DNA of 64,000 nt from Prevotella jejuni (GTDB lineage: Bacteria > Bacteroidota > Bacteroidia > Bacteroidales > Bacteroidaceae): the NCBI RefSeq assembly GCF_900187995.1, contig NZ_FZNZ01000017.1, positions 1-64,000 of the forward strand, written 5' to 3'. Position numbers and translations under genes: made by a program. The notes beneath the pieces are model-generated. The model worked only from the letters and a program-made list of their open reading frames with translations. It did no database searches and was not told the DNA's origin. Positions 24,190 to 33,902 of the stretch are shown here, piece by piece. The first letter of the stretch is position 1. Every line of letters starts with the position of its first letter.

Positions 24190-25968
24190 TTAATGGATGT
24201 TAGGATAAAAAGGCAGACGAGCCTGAATAGCACTTTGTTGATTAATTGTCTTCAAAAGTGTAAATGGCTCATAATAGTCGCCTAAGTTTGCACGTAGTTC
24301 ATCGCTCAGATAGGTGTCAGGTTTTACCTGCTTTAGTATCTGGTCCAAGACGTCGTCAGCCTCTGGATATGCTGATGTCCTGTAGTTTGGTAGTTTAGCA
24401 AGTTGAGCAGCTTTTGCAACTGCAACATCTAATCCACCAAGTTGATCAACGAGTCCAATTTTCTGCGCATCTTGTCCTGTGAATACGTGCCCCTGTGCAA
24501 TTTTCTCCACTTGATTATCTGTCATCTTGCGTCCTTCTGCAACACGATGACGGAAGAGTTTATAACCTCTGTTCACATACTGGCTGAGATATGACATCTC
24601 TTCTTCTGTGAAAGGGCGTGCACGTGTGCCAAAATCAGCATACTTGTTGGTCTTTACCTCATCAAATTTCAGTCCCAATTTCTCCCTAAAGAGATTGCTT
24701 ACGTCGGGGAACATACCAAAGATACCTATTGAGCCAGTGATTGTTGTAGGCTCAGCGACAATCCAGTTTGCTGGTGCCGACATATAATAACCACCCGATG
24801 CAGCCATTCCTCCCATGCTTACAACAACTGGTTTTAACTTCTTCATTTCCATAATCTGGTGCCATATCTGTTCTGATGCGTAGGCCGAACCACCACCAGA
24901 ATTGATACGTATGACAACAGCTTTTACGTCTTTATCTTTCGCTAAATCCGCTAAGTCTTTACAAACTACTTGTGCATCAATCTGATGACCTTGTGAGAAA
25001 AGACCTCCTACGGCACCATCTACAATGTCGCCATAAGCGTAATAAACAGCCACTTTGTTGTTTTCATCACCTTGGTTCTTCGCTTCCGTATTCACCATGT
25101 CAGCGATTGTAACCTGTTCGATATCGTCGTCAGAATCAATCCCTAACTGTTTCTTGACAACAGTCTTTATTTGGTCAGTATATAATAAGCCATCAACAAG
25201 TTTAAGTTTAACATATTCTTGTGGATCTGCAAAGGTAATCATACTATCAGCATAGGCGTTCAACTGTGCTACAGATAATCCTCTGCTTGCACCAACCTCT
25301 TTTGTGATATTGCCCCAAATACTATTTAGATAAGCTGATGTTTGCTCACGGTTGGCATCGCTCATCTTGTCGCCTGTAAACATTTCAGTAGCACTCTTGT
25401 AGGCACCCACCTTAACAACCTGCATCTTAACACCAAACTTTGCCAAAAGATCTTTGATAAACACGGGCTCAGAAGCAAGTCCATGCCAATCAATCTGACC
25501 TTGTGGATTAAGATAAACTTTATCTGCAACAGACGAAAGATAGTATGTTCCTTGTGTGTAAGTGTCTGCGTATGAGATAATCCACTTCCTGCTTTTCTTG
25601 AAATCTAACAGTGCATTGCGAAGAGCTTGCATTGATGCGTATGAATCAGCAGCAAAGGCACCAGCCTCGATGTATATCCCTTTGATATTATCATTGTCTT
25701 TTGCTTTTTTGATCCCTTCAATCATATTGTCAAGTCCCAGACTATTTACTTGAGTACCTTGTAGCTGACTAAGAAAATTATTATCACTTCTTTCGGATAG
25801 TTGTCCTGAAAGGTTCAATACCAGTACAGAGTTTTCTTCTGGTTCTTTTGTGGCATCTTGTGACGTAATCATGCCAACAATGCCACAAAGAGCAAAGAAA
25901 CCTGTAACGATGCTAAACAACATCATCCCGAAAAAAGAAGCAAACACGAACTTGAAAAATTGTTTCAT
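24190..25968 (-). CDS. sppA: Signal peptide peptidase A, long form
   Basis: A 592-residue inner-membrane serine protease of family S49 that degrades cleaved signal peptides. One N-terminal membrane helix (about 8-32). Two tandem S49 domains as in the E. coli 67-kDa form. The catalytic dyad can be placed by motif: general base K191 in VGAYKSATEMF (E. coli K209 context) and nucleophile S391 in MGGMAASGGYYMS (E. coli S409 context). Domain 1 carries YLSSVADKVYLNP. First gene of the sppA-lpxK-pnp-thiL row, with a good promoter. Confidence 0.94.
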   Translation of the reverse strand: MKQFFKFVFASFFGMMLFSIVTGFFALCGIVGMITSQDATKEPEENSVLVLNLSGQLSERSDNNFLSQLQGTQVNSLGLDNMIEGIKKAKDNDNIKGIYIEAGAFAADSYASMQALRNALLDFKKSRKWIISYADTYTQGTYYLSSVADKVYLNPQGQIDWHGLASEPVFIKDLLAKFGVKMQVVKVGAYKSATEMFTGDKMSDANREQTSAYLNSIWGNITKEVGASRGLSVAQLNAYADSMITFADPQEYVKLKLVDGLLYTDQIKTVVKKQLGIDSDDDIEQVTIADMVNTEAKNQGDENNKVAVYYAYGDIVDGAVGGLFSQGHQIDAQVVCKDLADLAKDKDVKAVVIRINSGGGSAYASEQIWHQIMEMKKLKPVVVSMGGMAASGGYYMSAPANWIVAEPTTITGSIGIFGMFPDVSNLFREKLGLKFDEVKTNKYADFGTRARPFTEEEMSYLSQYVNRGYKLFRHRVAEGRKMTDNQVEKIAQGHVFTGQDAQKIGLVDQLGGLDVAVAKAAQLAKLPNYRTSAYPEADDVLDQILKQVKPDTYLSDELRANLGDYYEPFTLLKTINQQSAIQARLPFYPNIH

Positions 25969-25997
25969 ATATAAGGTATCTAATCAGTATTTACTTG

Positions 25998-26028
25998 CAA
26001 AGATATATATAATAGATGTAAACTCCAA
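25998..26028 (-). promoter_or_regulatory. Promoter of the sppA operon
   Basis: Minus-strand TATCTTTG (25998-26005) with TTG (26026-26028) 20 nt upstream. The leader is ~20 nt. Confidence 0.7.
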
Positions 26029-26047
26029 ATTATTAATGAATTCTTAA

Positions 26048-26055
26048 TAACTTTG
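26048..26055 (+). promoter_or_regulatory. -7 box of glycerate kinase gene
   Basis: TAACTTTG eight nt before the ATG at 26064, which would give an almost leaderless transcript. No TTG at the usual distance, so this is weaker than the divergent sppA promoter beside it. Confidence 0.45.
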
Positions 26056-26063
26056 TAGGCATT

Positions 26064-27113
26064 ATGAAGCGTATTATTTTAGCAATTGATAGTTTTAAGG
26101 GCTGCTTATCCTCATTGGAAGCGGAAGAGGCTGCCAAACATGGCCTCAATGATCGATGGCAGGGGACAGAGGTTGTCAAGGTTCCTGTTACCGATGGTGG
26201 AGATGGTATGTTAGAAGTATTTTTACAGTTGTCTGACTGTGAAAGGGTCTTTGTCGAATGTCATGATGCACTCATGCGCCCTATTCGTGCGAGCTATGCT
26301 GTTTGTTCTGATGATACTATAATCATTGAAACAGCATTGTCTTGTGGTATCAACCTAATTAATAATCAAGAACTTAACCCATTACGTGCAACAACTTATG
26401 GAGTTGGTGAGCTTTTAGCTGACGCACTACAGAAAGGGTATAAGAAGTTTATTATTGGTCTTGGAGGGTCAGCTACAAGTGATTGTGGACTTGGGATGTT
26501 AACTGCCTTAAAGAATATTTTAGGAAATAGCTGGTGTGATAAGATCTTACATAATTTAGATGTTACTTTAGCTTCAGACGTTAGTAATCCGCTCTATGGA
26601 GAGCATGGAGCGGCAGCTGTCTTTGGTCCACAAAAGGGCGCAACGACTGAGATGATAGGCTACTTGGATCGTCGAGCTCATACTTTTTCACGTATGGCCT
26701 CTGTGAAATTAGGTGTAGATCATGCTTTTGACAAAGGTGCTGGAGCTGCTGGTGGATTAGGTTATGCCTTCCTTCAATTTATGAATGCAAAGATACAGTC
26801 AGGGGTTGATATTCTTTTTGAAACTATCAATTTCGATGCTATCATAGATAAAGCTGATTTAATCATAACAGGGGAGGGGAGTGCTGATGCTCAAACACTA
26901 ATGGGGAAACTACCTGTAAAAGTCTTAGAATATGGGCTTCGCAAAAATATTCCTGTTGTACTCATAGCGGGTAGGGTAGCGGATGTTTCTTCTTTACTCA
27001 GTGCAGGCTTCTCTCAAGTAGAATGTGTTACGCCTTCAGATATTCCTTTTTCAGAGGCTATAAAACCTGTTATAGCAAAGGAAAATATCCGTAAAACGAT
27101 GTTCAAGCTTTGA
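26064..27113 (+). CDS. glxK: Glycerate kinase (GlxK family)
   Basis: A 349-residue cytoplasmic kinase of the GlxK/GarK family that phosphorylates D-glycerate, feeding it into lower glycolysis as 2-phosphoglycerate. Family marks are the start AIDSFKGCLSSLEAEEA, the VPVTDGGDGMLE segment, GLGGSATSDCGLGML (nucleotide loop), AAGGLGYAF and the late DLIITGEGSAD motif. The length suits the family (about 370). Monocistronic, divergent from sppA. No glycerate or glyoxylate gene is adjacent, so the source of glycerate is unknown. Confidence 0.92.
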   Translation: MKRIILAIDSFKGCLSSLEAEEAAKHGLNDRWQGTEVVKVPVTDGGDGMLEVFLQLSDCERVFVECHDALMRPIRASYAVCSDDTIIIETALSCGINLINNQELNPLRATTYGVGELLADALQKGYKKFIIGLGGSATSDCGLGMLTALKNILGNSWCDKILHNLDVTLASDVSNPLYGEHGAAAVFGPQKGATTEMIGYLDRRAHTFSRMASVKLGVDHAFDKGAGAAGGLGYAFLQFMNAKIQSGVDILFETINFDAIIDKADLIITGEGSADAQTLMGKLPVKVLEYGLRKNIPVVLIAGRVADVSSLLSAGFSQVECVTPSDIPFSEAIKPVIAKENIRKTMFKL

Positions 27114-27230
27114 TATGTAGGGAGAGTATCTCATAATTTGAATTACTGTTTTTTTACTTTTTCCTGATAAAACTGATATTTTAAGATATAGATTTCTTTG
27201 ATGTAATACTAATATGCAAATAATATATTG

Positions 27231-27238
27231 TACCTTTG
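27231..27238 (+). promoter_or_regulatory. -7 box of the ThrE-like gene
   Basis: TACCTTTG 37 nt before the chosen ATG at 27275. No TTG at normal spacing (the nearest is 30 nt away). Confidence 0.5.
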
Positions 27239-27274
27239 CAAACGATTTTAAGTTAAGTAAATAGATTGTTTTAT

Positions 27275-28693
27275 ATGGACGGAAAACAGACTGATTGTTC
27301 CAAGAGAATCCTTCGTAAGAAACTTGATTTGCTCCTTCGTACAGGACAGATATTAATGGAAAGTTCTGCAGATACGAGTCGTGTGAAACGTAACATGGAA
27401 CGTACTGCTGCATATTTGGGTCTTCCTAAGGAGAACCTACACATTAATGTTGATTATTATATGTTGCAGGTGAACATAAGTGACGAAGCTCACAGCTTTT
27501 CTAAGATGCAACGTTGTGACAAGCATGTAATTAATCTACTTGCTATTCAGGAGGTTTCCAAACTCTCATGGCGTGCTATTCAGGAAGATTACTCAATAGA
27601 GAAATATGAGGAAGAACTTGAGAAGATTGCTCATGGTAGACATTATTACACCGAATGGGTTATTGCTATTGGTGCTGGTCTTGCCTGTGGTGGATTCTGT
27701 ATACAGTTTGGTTGTGACTGGACAGCATTCTTCTATGCTTCTATAGCTGCTATTTTGGGTAATCGCTTACGTATGTTTTTGAATCATTCTGGTTCTAATT
27801 TGTATGCAAATTTTGCTATTGCTGCTTTTGTAAGTACGATTTTAGCCTGGTTATCGTCTTTTCTTTCTTCTCCTTCAGTTCAGATGACACTCCCTGAGTT
27901 TATCCGCCCTTATCTTCATTCTGAGACTCCTTGGCATCCTCTTTTGGCTTGTGCACTATACATTGTACCTGGAGTTCCGTTGATAAATGCTGTTAATGAC
28001 CTGTTAGACAATCATATAAATACTGGTTTAGTACGAGCCACAAACACATTGCTCATTGTCGTTTCAATGGCATTTGGTATTATGTTGGCAATAAAATGTG
28101 GCTGTTTTGATGGTTTTGTAAAAACCCTTCCAACAGTACCTCACCATTCTTTCTCAGTTTATGCAATAGCTGCAGCAATCTCTGCAGTGGGTTTTGCGAC
28201 GATTTATAACATTCCATATCGTTTGATGCCTTGGATAGCAGTTGGTGGTGTGATATGTGTCTGTACGCGTAACTTTGTATATCTTACCCCTGAGTCAGGG
28301 AATGTTGGCTTAGGCTTGGGACTTGTTGTTGGTTCTTTATGTGGGTCTGCATTGATATCACTCATTAATATTAAGGCTGTTCATATTTTCCACACTCCAC
28401 ACCAGTGTATTACGATTCCAGCTGTTATTCCTATCGTTCCAGGAGTATTAATGTATCGTGCACTTTATGGCTTCATGGAGTTGCAGGGTGTTGTTGGGGA
28501 AGTTACAAGCGCTATGTCCTTTGCTATTAATGGCTCATTGGTGTTATTTTGTATAGCTTTGGGCGTTGCAATTCCTAATATCTTTGCTAGAAAATGGATT
28601 GCTCCACACCGTAGAGCAAAGTTGGAGCGCATGATAGATGAGCGTCGCCAGCGTGGTAAGTTTGTTGATTTACATAACTATAATATTGATTAG
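27275..28693 (+). CDS. Threonine/serine exporter family protein (fused ThrE/DUF1212)
   Basis: 472 residues from the ATG at 27275 (the longest frame starts at a TTG 9 nt earlier). The soluble first ~125 residues carry LMESSADTSRVKRNMERTAA, typical of the DUF1212/ThrE N-domain. Two membrane blocks of about five helices each follow (~130-270 and ~290-440), with VPGVPLINAVNDLLD in the first and IPIVPGVLMYRAL in the second, the paired signatures of ThrE and ThrE_2. Both halves are in one chain, as in Corynebacterium ThrE. Likely exports Thr/Ser or small dicarboxylates; the substrate is inferred from the family only. Followed by a strong terminator after 100 nt. Confidence 0.88.
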   Translation: MDGKQTDCSKRILRKKLDLLLRTGQILMESSADTSRVKRNMERTAAYLGLPKENLHINVDYYMLQVNISDEAHSFSKMQRCDKHVINLLAIQEVSKLSWRAIQEDYSIEKYEEELEKIAHGRHYYTEWVIAIGAGLACGGFCIQFGCDWTAFFYASIAAILGNRLRMFLNHSGSNLYANFAIAAFVSTILAWLSSFLSSPSVQMTLPEFIRPYLHSETPWHPLLACALYIVPGVPLINAVNDLLDNHINTGLVRATNTLLIVVSMAFGIMLAIKCGCFDGFVKTLPTVPHHSFSVYAIAAAISAVGFATIYNIPYRLMPWIAVGGVICVCTRNFVYLTPESGNVGLGLGLVVGSLCGSALISLINIKAVHIFHTPHQCITIPAVIPIVPGVLMYRALYGFMELQGVVGEVTSAMSFAINGSLVLFCIALGVAIPNIFARKWIAPHRRAKLERMIDERRQRGKFVDLHNYNID

Positions 28694-28798
28694 AATTATT
28701 GACTTTGCAGAAATATAGTTTAGTCTTTTATAATATGCATAAGATGGATATATCATCTTAGCTTCATAAAAGAGACGATTCTACTAATATAGAACAAT

Positions 28799-28836
28799 GA
28801 AATCGGGACTGTTACAGTTCCGATTTTCTTTTTTTT
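28799..28836 (+). terminator. Terminator after the ThrE-like gene
   Basis: AAATCGGGACTG and CAGTTCCGATTT form a 12-bp stem with a TTA loop and are followed by TCTTTTTTTTG on the plus strand. Confidence 0.9.
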
Positions 28837-29474
28837 GCTCTATCAAGGTATGTGATATTTAATGGTAGGGTAAGTTATTTCAAGTATAGCATGAAATTTG
28901 ATATAAGACCAAATATACTTAACTTAGCAAGCCTTTATTCGTTCTCTTCAGACGAAAAGTCTTTGTTTTCCTTTATATTATAGTATGCATAAGCTAATGT
29001 AACTGATTTTCTTTTTTCATTTATCGTCTTTACGTTTGTAAGTATTTTGTTATTATAGCTGGAGGTTATATTGTGTTTTAGCTATATAGTTACTTTTTTA
29101 AGATTGTTATATACTAATGATGAAGCTTTATAAGGCATAATAATAATCAGATAGCAAAATTATATGTTATAATTTACATCACCAAGAATATGCTATTAAA
29201 TATTTATCTTTTATTTAATTTAGTAGATAATTAAGTTCTAAGAGCATGATTAATAACGATTTAAGAGACACTATATAATCTTAGTTGAATGTTCATTTCT
29301 TCTTAAAAAGGCCTCTCTTAAAATAATGGTCATTATGATAAATAAAGAATACAGATATTTTTTTATTCGTTTATAATGAGATGTAACATCAATGAAAGTA
29401 ACTGAAAAGAGAAGATTTGAAGGCTGATAAAGTTAATGACTGACATAAGTTAAATGTCCTATGGAACATTATTA
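28837..29474. other. Intergenic gap, no gene seen
   Basis: 640 nt of AT-rich sequence between two convergent terminators. I found no protein-like frame, no copy of the dispersed elements and no RNA fold I can defend. Confidence 0.5.
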
Positions 29475-29520
29475 TAATAAAAGAAAGAGGTAATTGCCTT
29501 TGAAAGACAATTACCTCTTT
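29475..29520 (-). terminator. Enolase terminator
   Basis: AAAGAGGTAATTG (29484-29496) and CAATTACCTCTTT (29508-29520) form a perfect 13-bp stem. On the minus strand it is followed by CTTTTATTAT. Confidence 0.9.
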
Positions 29521-29562
29521 GCATATTTCTTTTACTCTGTCAAGTATTATTGACCAAATAAA

Positions 29563-30873
<1,311 letters not shown>

Positions 30874-30923
30874 TTATGTGTTTATTAAAAATCAGTTATA
30901 TTTTTAACTTTCTTTTCTCCTTG

Positions 30924-30931
30924 CAAAGTTA
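30924..30931 (-). promoter_or_regulatory. -7 box of eno
   Basis: Minus-strand TAACTTTG about 55 nt before the eno start. No TTG at the usual distance, so an activator or a degenerate -33 may be used. Confidence 0.55.
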
Positions 30932-30998
30932 ATAAAAAAAGTCGTAATCATCCCCTAACGACTCATTATATTTCTCTTTTTGACAAAATTAACGTTTA

Positions 30999-31571
30999 TC
31001 ACATTATGATGACAGTAACACCTCTGGCTGCTTGTGCACCCATAACAAGCGCTTGTTCGATATCTGCAGTCTTGCTCGGACCTGATATAAAGCAGCCATA
31101 ACCATAATCAGTCATGTGAATTTTCTTGTAAGCTTCGTGCATGTTATTGACGATTTTATCACGTTGTACGAGAATAACAAGATTCTCTGAGATAAAACAA
31201 ACGACCCTTTCTTTCATCGTTTGTGGCAGCCATACACATCCATTCTCAGCCACAGCAATATCACCTTGGATAATCCCGACATCCGTTCCGTTTAGGTCTT
31301 GTGCCTTAGCAACAGTATCAGGATTAAGGTTTGCCTTTATCCCTTCTACGTTAGAAGCTAATACTTTTGCATCTGGATAAGCCTTTTGTATCAACTCATT
31401 AATATCATCATCAGCCTTTGCTTCAATAACTTCACAACCAACAGTGTGGCTCATCTCAATGAACTGCTGTACTACATCTTGATATTTAATACCTTCCATC
31501 ATTTTCTCAGGCATATCAAAATGTTGTTTAGTATTGCGACGCAATTTATTAAATAGTTCTTCTTTATTCAT
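30999..31571 (-). CDS. lutC: Lactate utilization protein C (LUD domain)
   Basis: A 190-residue soluble LUD-domain protein, third part of the LutABC L-lactate oxidase complex that turns L-lactate into pyruvate. The GIIQGDIAVAENGCVWLPQT stretch and the ending FISGPSKTADIEQALVMGAQ are typical of LutC/YkgG. No cysteine cluster, as expected. Overlaps the end of lutB by 8 nt, so the two are translationally coupled. Confidence 0.9.
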   Translation of the reverse strand: MNKEELFNKLRRNTKQHFDMPEKMMEGIKYQDVVQQFIEMSHTVGCEVIEAKADDDINELIQKAYPDAKVLASNVEGIKANLNPDTVAKAQDLNGTDVGIIQGDIAVAENGCVWLPQTMKERVVCFISENLVILVQRDKIVNNMHEAYKKIHMTDYGYGCFISGPSKTADIEQALVMGAQAARGVTVIIM

Positions 31572-32946
31572 GTTTCATTTCCTCCATTGCGTGCTTAAAT
31601 ATGACATGGAAAGGCTTTTTCGCAAACTTTGGCATTGTATGACCAATGCTCCATGGATTAAGCTTTATATCCATTAGCGATTCTGGTATGTGATTGGCAA
31701 CTGATGAATTACGAAGTAAAGCATCATAAATATGATAGTTTTCGTAAACAACTTTCATACCTTCTGCCATCACCTTCTTCTCTTTGTTCTCTGTTCCATA
31801 CGTTTCAAGGCTCTGACGCCAGCGATAAATCTGACTTCCAGGGGTTACCTTTGCAGGACAAACGCAGTCACAACTCAGACATAATGAGCATGCTGATACA
31901 TTACCACTGTGCTGTTTTGGATTCTTTAGCATACCAAGGTCGACTCCAATAGGACCAGGAATAAAGTAACTATATGAATAACCTCCAGAACGACGATAGA
32001 CAGGACAAGTATTCATACATGCACCACATCGAATACACTTCAGTGTCATCCAATGTTCTTTATTAGCAATCATGTCACTACGACCATTGTCAACTAAGAT
32101 TACATGCATCTCACCTCCTGGTCGAGCCTTACGGAATTGAGAGGTAAAGGCAGTTGATGGCTGTCCCGTACCGCTACGTGCCAATAAGCGTTGGAACACT
32201 GCTAAAGAGTCATAATCAGGAATCACTTTCTCAATACCCATAGCAACAATGTGTAGCTTTGGTATTGAAGTTGACATATCAGCATTACCTTCATTGGTGC
32301 AAACAACACAATCTCCTGTTGCAGCAACACCAAAGTTACACCCCGTCAAACCTGCTTCTGCATCCATGAAATCACCTCGAAGGTTCTCACGTGCACAGCG
32401 AGTGAGATAGGCTGGGTCATGATTGCCTTTCTCTTTTGATATTCCTTTTTCTTCAAACATCTCCCCTATCTCATCACGAGTCAGGTGAATAGCTGGCATA
32501 ACGATATGTGCTGGTTTCAGATGCATGAGTTGGAGAATACGCTCACCAAGGTCGGACTCAACCACATTGATACCTCTTTTAATAAGATAAGGATTCATCT
32601 CACACTCCTCGGTAAGCATAGATTTAGACTTAACGAGCTTCTTTACTTTATGAGACTCAAGTATCCCATAAACCATTTCATTGAACTCCTGTGCATCTTT
32701 AGCAAAATGAACGATAACGCCATTACGCTCCAAGCTATTAGTGAATTGCTCTAAATAGTCTGCTAAATGGGTTGCGGTGTGTTCTTTAATACGACTTGCA
32801 TGCTCGCGTAAGTCCTCCCATTCTGGTAGCTGAGCCGCAGCAGCATCTCGTTTCTGACGTAATGACCAGAATGTGCGGTCGTGTCTTTCAACCTTCTTAG
32901 GGTTCTTCAGAAACTCTTTTGCTCTTTTTGAATGATATGTTGACAT
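31564..32946 (-). CDS. lutB: Lactate utilization iron-sulfur protein B
   Basis: A 460-residue protein combining an N-terminal LUD domain (~60-300, with GVAATGDCVVCTNEGNADM) and a ferredoxin domain with two [4Fe-4S] sites: C304-C307-C310-C314 and C353-C356-C359-C363. The C-terminal DUF3390-type helices follow. It should pass electrons from lactate through the clusters to LutA and then to quinone or another acceptor. Middle gene of lutABC; the gap from lutA is 35 nt. Confidence 0.93.
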   Translation of the reverse strand: MSTYHSKRAKEFLKNPKKVERHDRTFWSLRQKRDAAAAQLPEWEDLREHASRIKEHTATHLADYLEQFTNSLERNGVIVHFAKDAQEFNEMVYGILESHKVKKLVKSKSMLTEECEMNPYLIKRGINVVESDLGERILQLMHLKPAHIVMPAIHLTRDEIGEMFEEKGISKEKGNHDPAYLTRCARENLRGDFMDAEAGLTGCNFGVAATGDCVVCTNEGNADMSTSIPKLHIVAMGIEKVIPDYDSLAVFQRLLARSGTGQPSTAFTSQFRKARPGGEMHVILVDNGRSDMIANKEHWMTLKCIRCGACMNTCPVYRRSGGYSYSYFIPGPIGVDLGMLKNPKQHSGNVSACSLCLSCDCVCPAKVTPGSQIYRWRQSLETYGTENKEKKVMAEGMKVVYENYHIYDALLRNSSVANHIPESLMDIKLNPWSIGHTMPKFAKKPFHVIFKHAMEEMKHE

Positions 32947-32981
32947 AACTTTGTTGTCCTTTTATAAACCTTTTATATATA

Positions 32982-33713
32982 TCATAAACCTGCAGCCAAG
33001 ATTTCAGCTACGTGCATGAACTTGATTGGATAATGGTTCTTTGCTACTATGCCCTGCATGTGCATTAAGCATGAACTATCCGAACCTGTAATAATCTCAG
33101 CACCTGTATCCATGTGACGTTTCACCTTATCGGTACCCATAGCTGTGCTAACATAAGCCTCTTCGACAGCAAACATACCACCAAAACCACAGCACTCGTC
33201 CTTACGATCAGGTTCTTTTACGGTAATACCTTCCTTTAGTTTTAATAACTCAACAATCTTATTAGTAGGTTTCTCTTGAAACTCTGAAGGCGTACTAAGT
33301 GTTAACTCACGTACACCATGGCAAGAGTTATGAACTGATACGACATGAGGAAAACTTCCAGGGAGTTCCTTTACCTTCAAAACATCATGTAAGAACTCTA
33401 CTAACTCCACTGTCTTCTTAGGGGTCTGACACTCATGGTCGAGTATCTGTGGATAATTAACACGCACAAAAGCAGCACAAGATACACTTGGTATAACTAC
33501 ATAATCAAAATCCTTAAACTTATCCTCAAAACGCTCAGCGAGATGATCAGACATACGCTGGAAACCACCGTTTGCCATAGGCTGACCACAACATGTCTGG
33601 CGTTCGGGATAGACTACATCTACTTTAAGCTTTTTCAAAAGCTTAAAGGTTGCTACGCCTACATGTGGGTAGAGTGCATCGACGTAGCATGGGATAAAGA
33701 GTCCAACTCTCAT
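32982..33713 (-). CDS. lutA: Lactate utilization protein A (cysteine-rich domain)
   Basis: A 243-residue soluble protein with two CCG domains, as in the heterodisulfide reductase and glycolate oxidase iron-sulfur subunits. The first has C9 and C41-C42-G43, the second C131 and C174-C175-G176 (CCGFGGMF). These bind an unusual [4Fe-4S] cluster or reduce disulfides. First gene of lutABC. A minus-strand TAAATTTG (33746-33753) lies 33 nt upstream as a likely -7 box. Confidence 0.92.
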   Translation of the reverse strand: MRVGLFIPCYVDALYPHVGVATFKLLKKLKVDVVYPERQTCCGQPMANGGFQRMSDHLAERFEDKFKDFDYVVIPSVSCAAFVRVNYPQILDHECQTPKKTVELVEFLHDVLKVKELPGSFPHVVSVHNSCHGVRELTLSTPSEFQEKPTNKIVELLKLKEGITVKEPDRKDECCGFGGMFAVEEAYVSTAMGTDKVKRHMDTGAEIITGSDSSCLMHMQGIVAKNHYPIKFMHVAEILAAGL

Positions 33714-33745
33714 AATTTTATCTTTTCTTGTTCGTTTCTTTGCTA

Positions 33746-33753
33746 CAAATTTA
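33746..33753 (-). promoter_or_regulatory. -7 box of lutABC
   Basis: Minus-strand TAAATTTG. No good -33 triplet at usual spacing. I see no palindromic operator that would point to a LutR-type repressor. Confidence 0.5.
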
Positions 33754-33838
33754 GATAAAATAACTTAGATAGAAAAAGAAAAACGCAAAAAAAGATAGGT
33801 ATGAAAAACAGTTTAAGTCTCCTATCGAATATTTTTCT

Positions 33839-33846
33839 TACCTTTG
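33839..33846 (+). promoter_or_regulatory. -7 box of topB
   Basis: TACCTTTG 57 nt before the topB start, without a clear -33 TTG. Confidence 0.5.
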
Positions 33847-33902
33847 CAAAGGTGAAAAGAAGGAGTGTAAGGTATAGGAAGAGATTTGATATAGTATAAA
33901 GC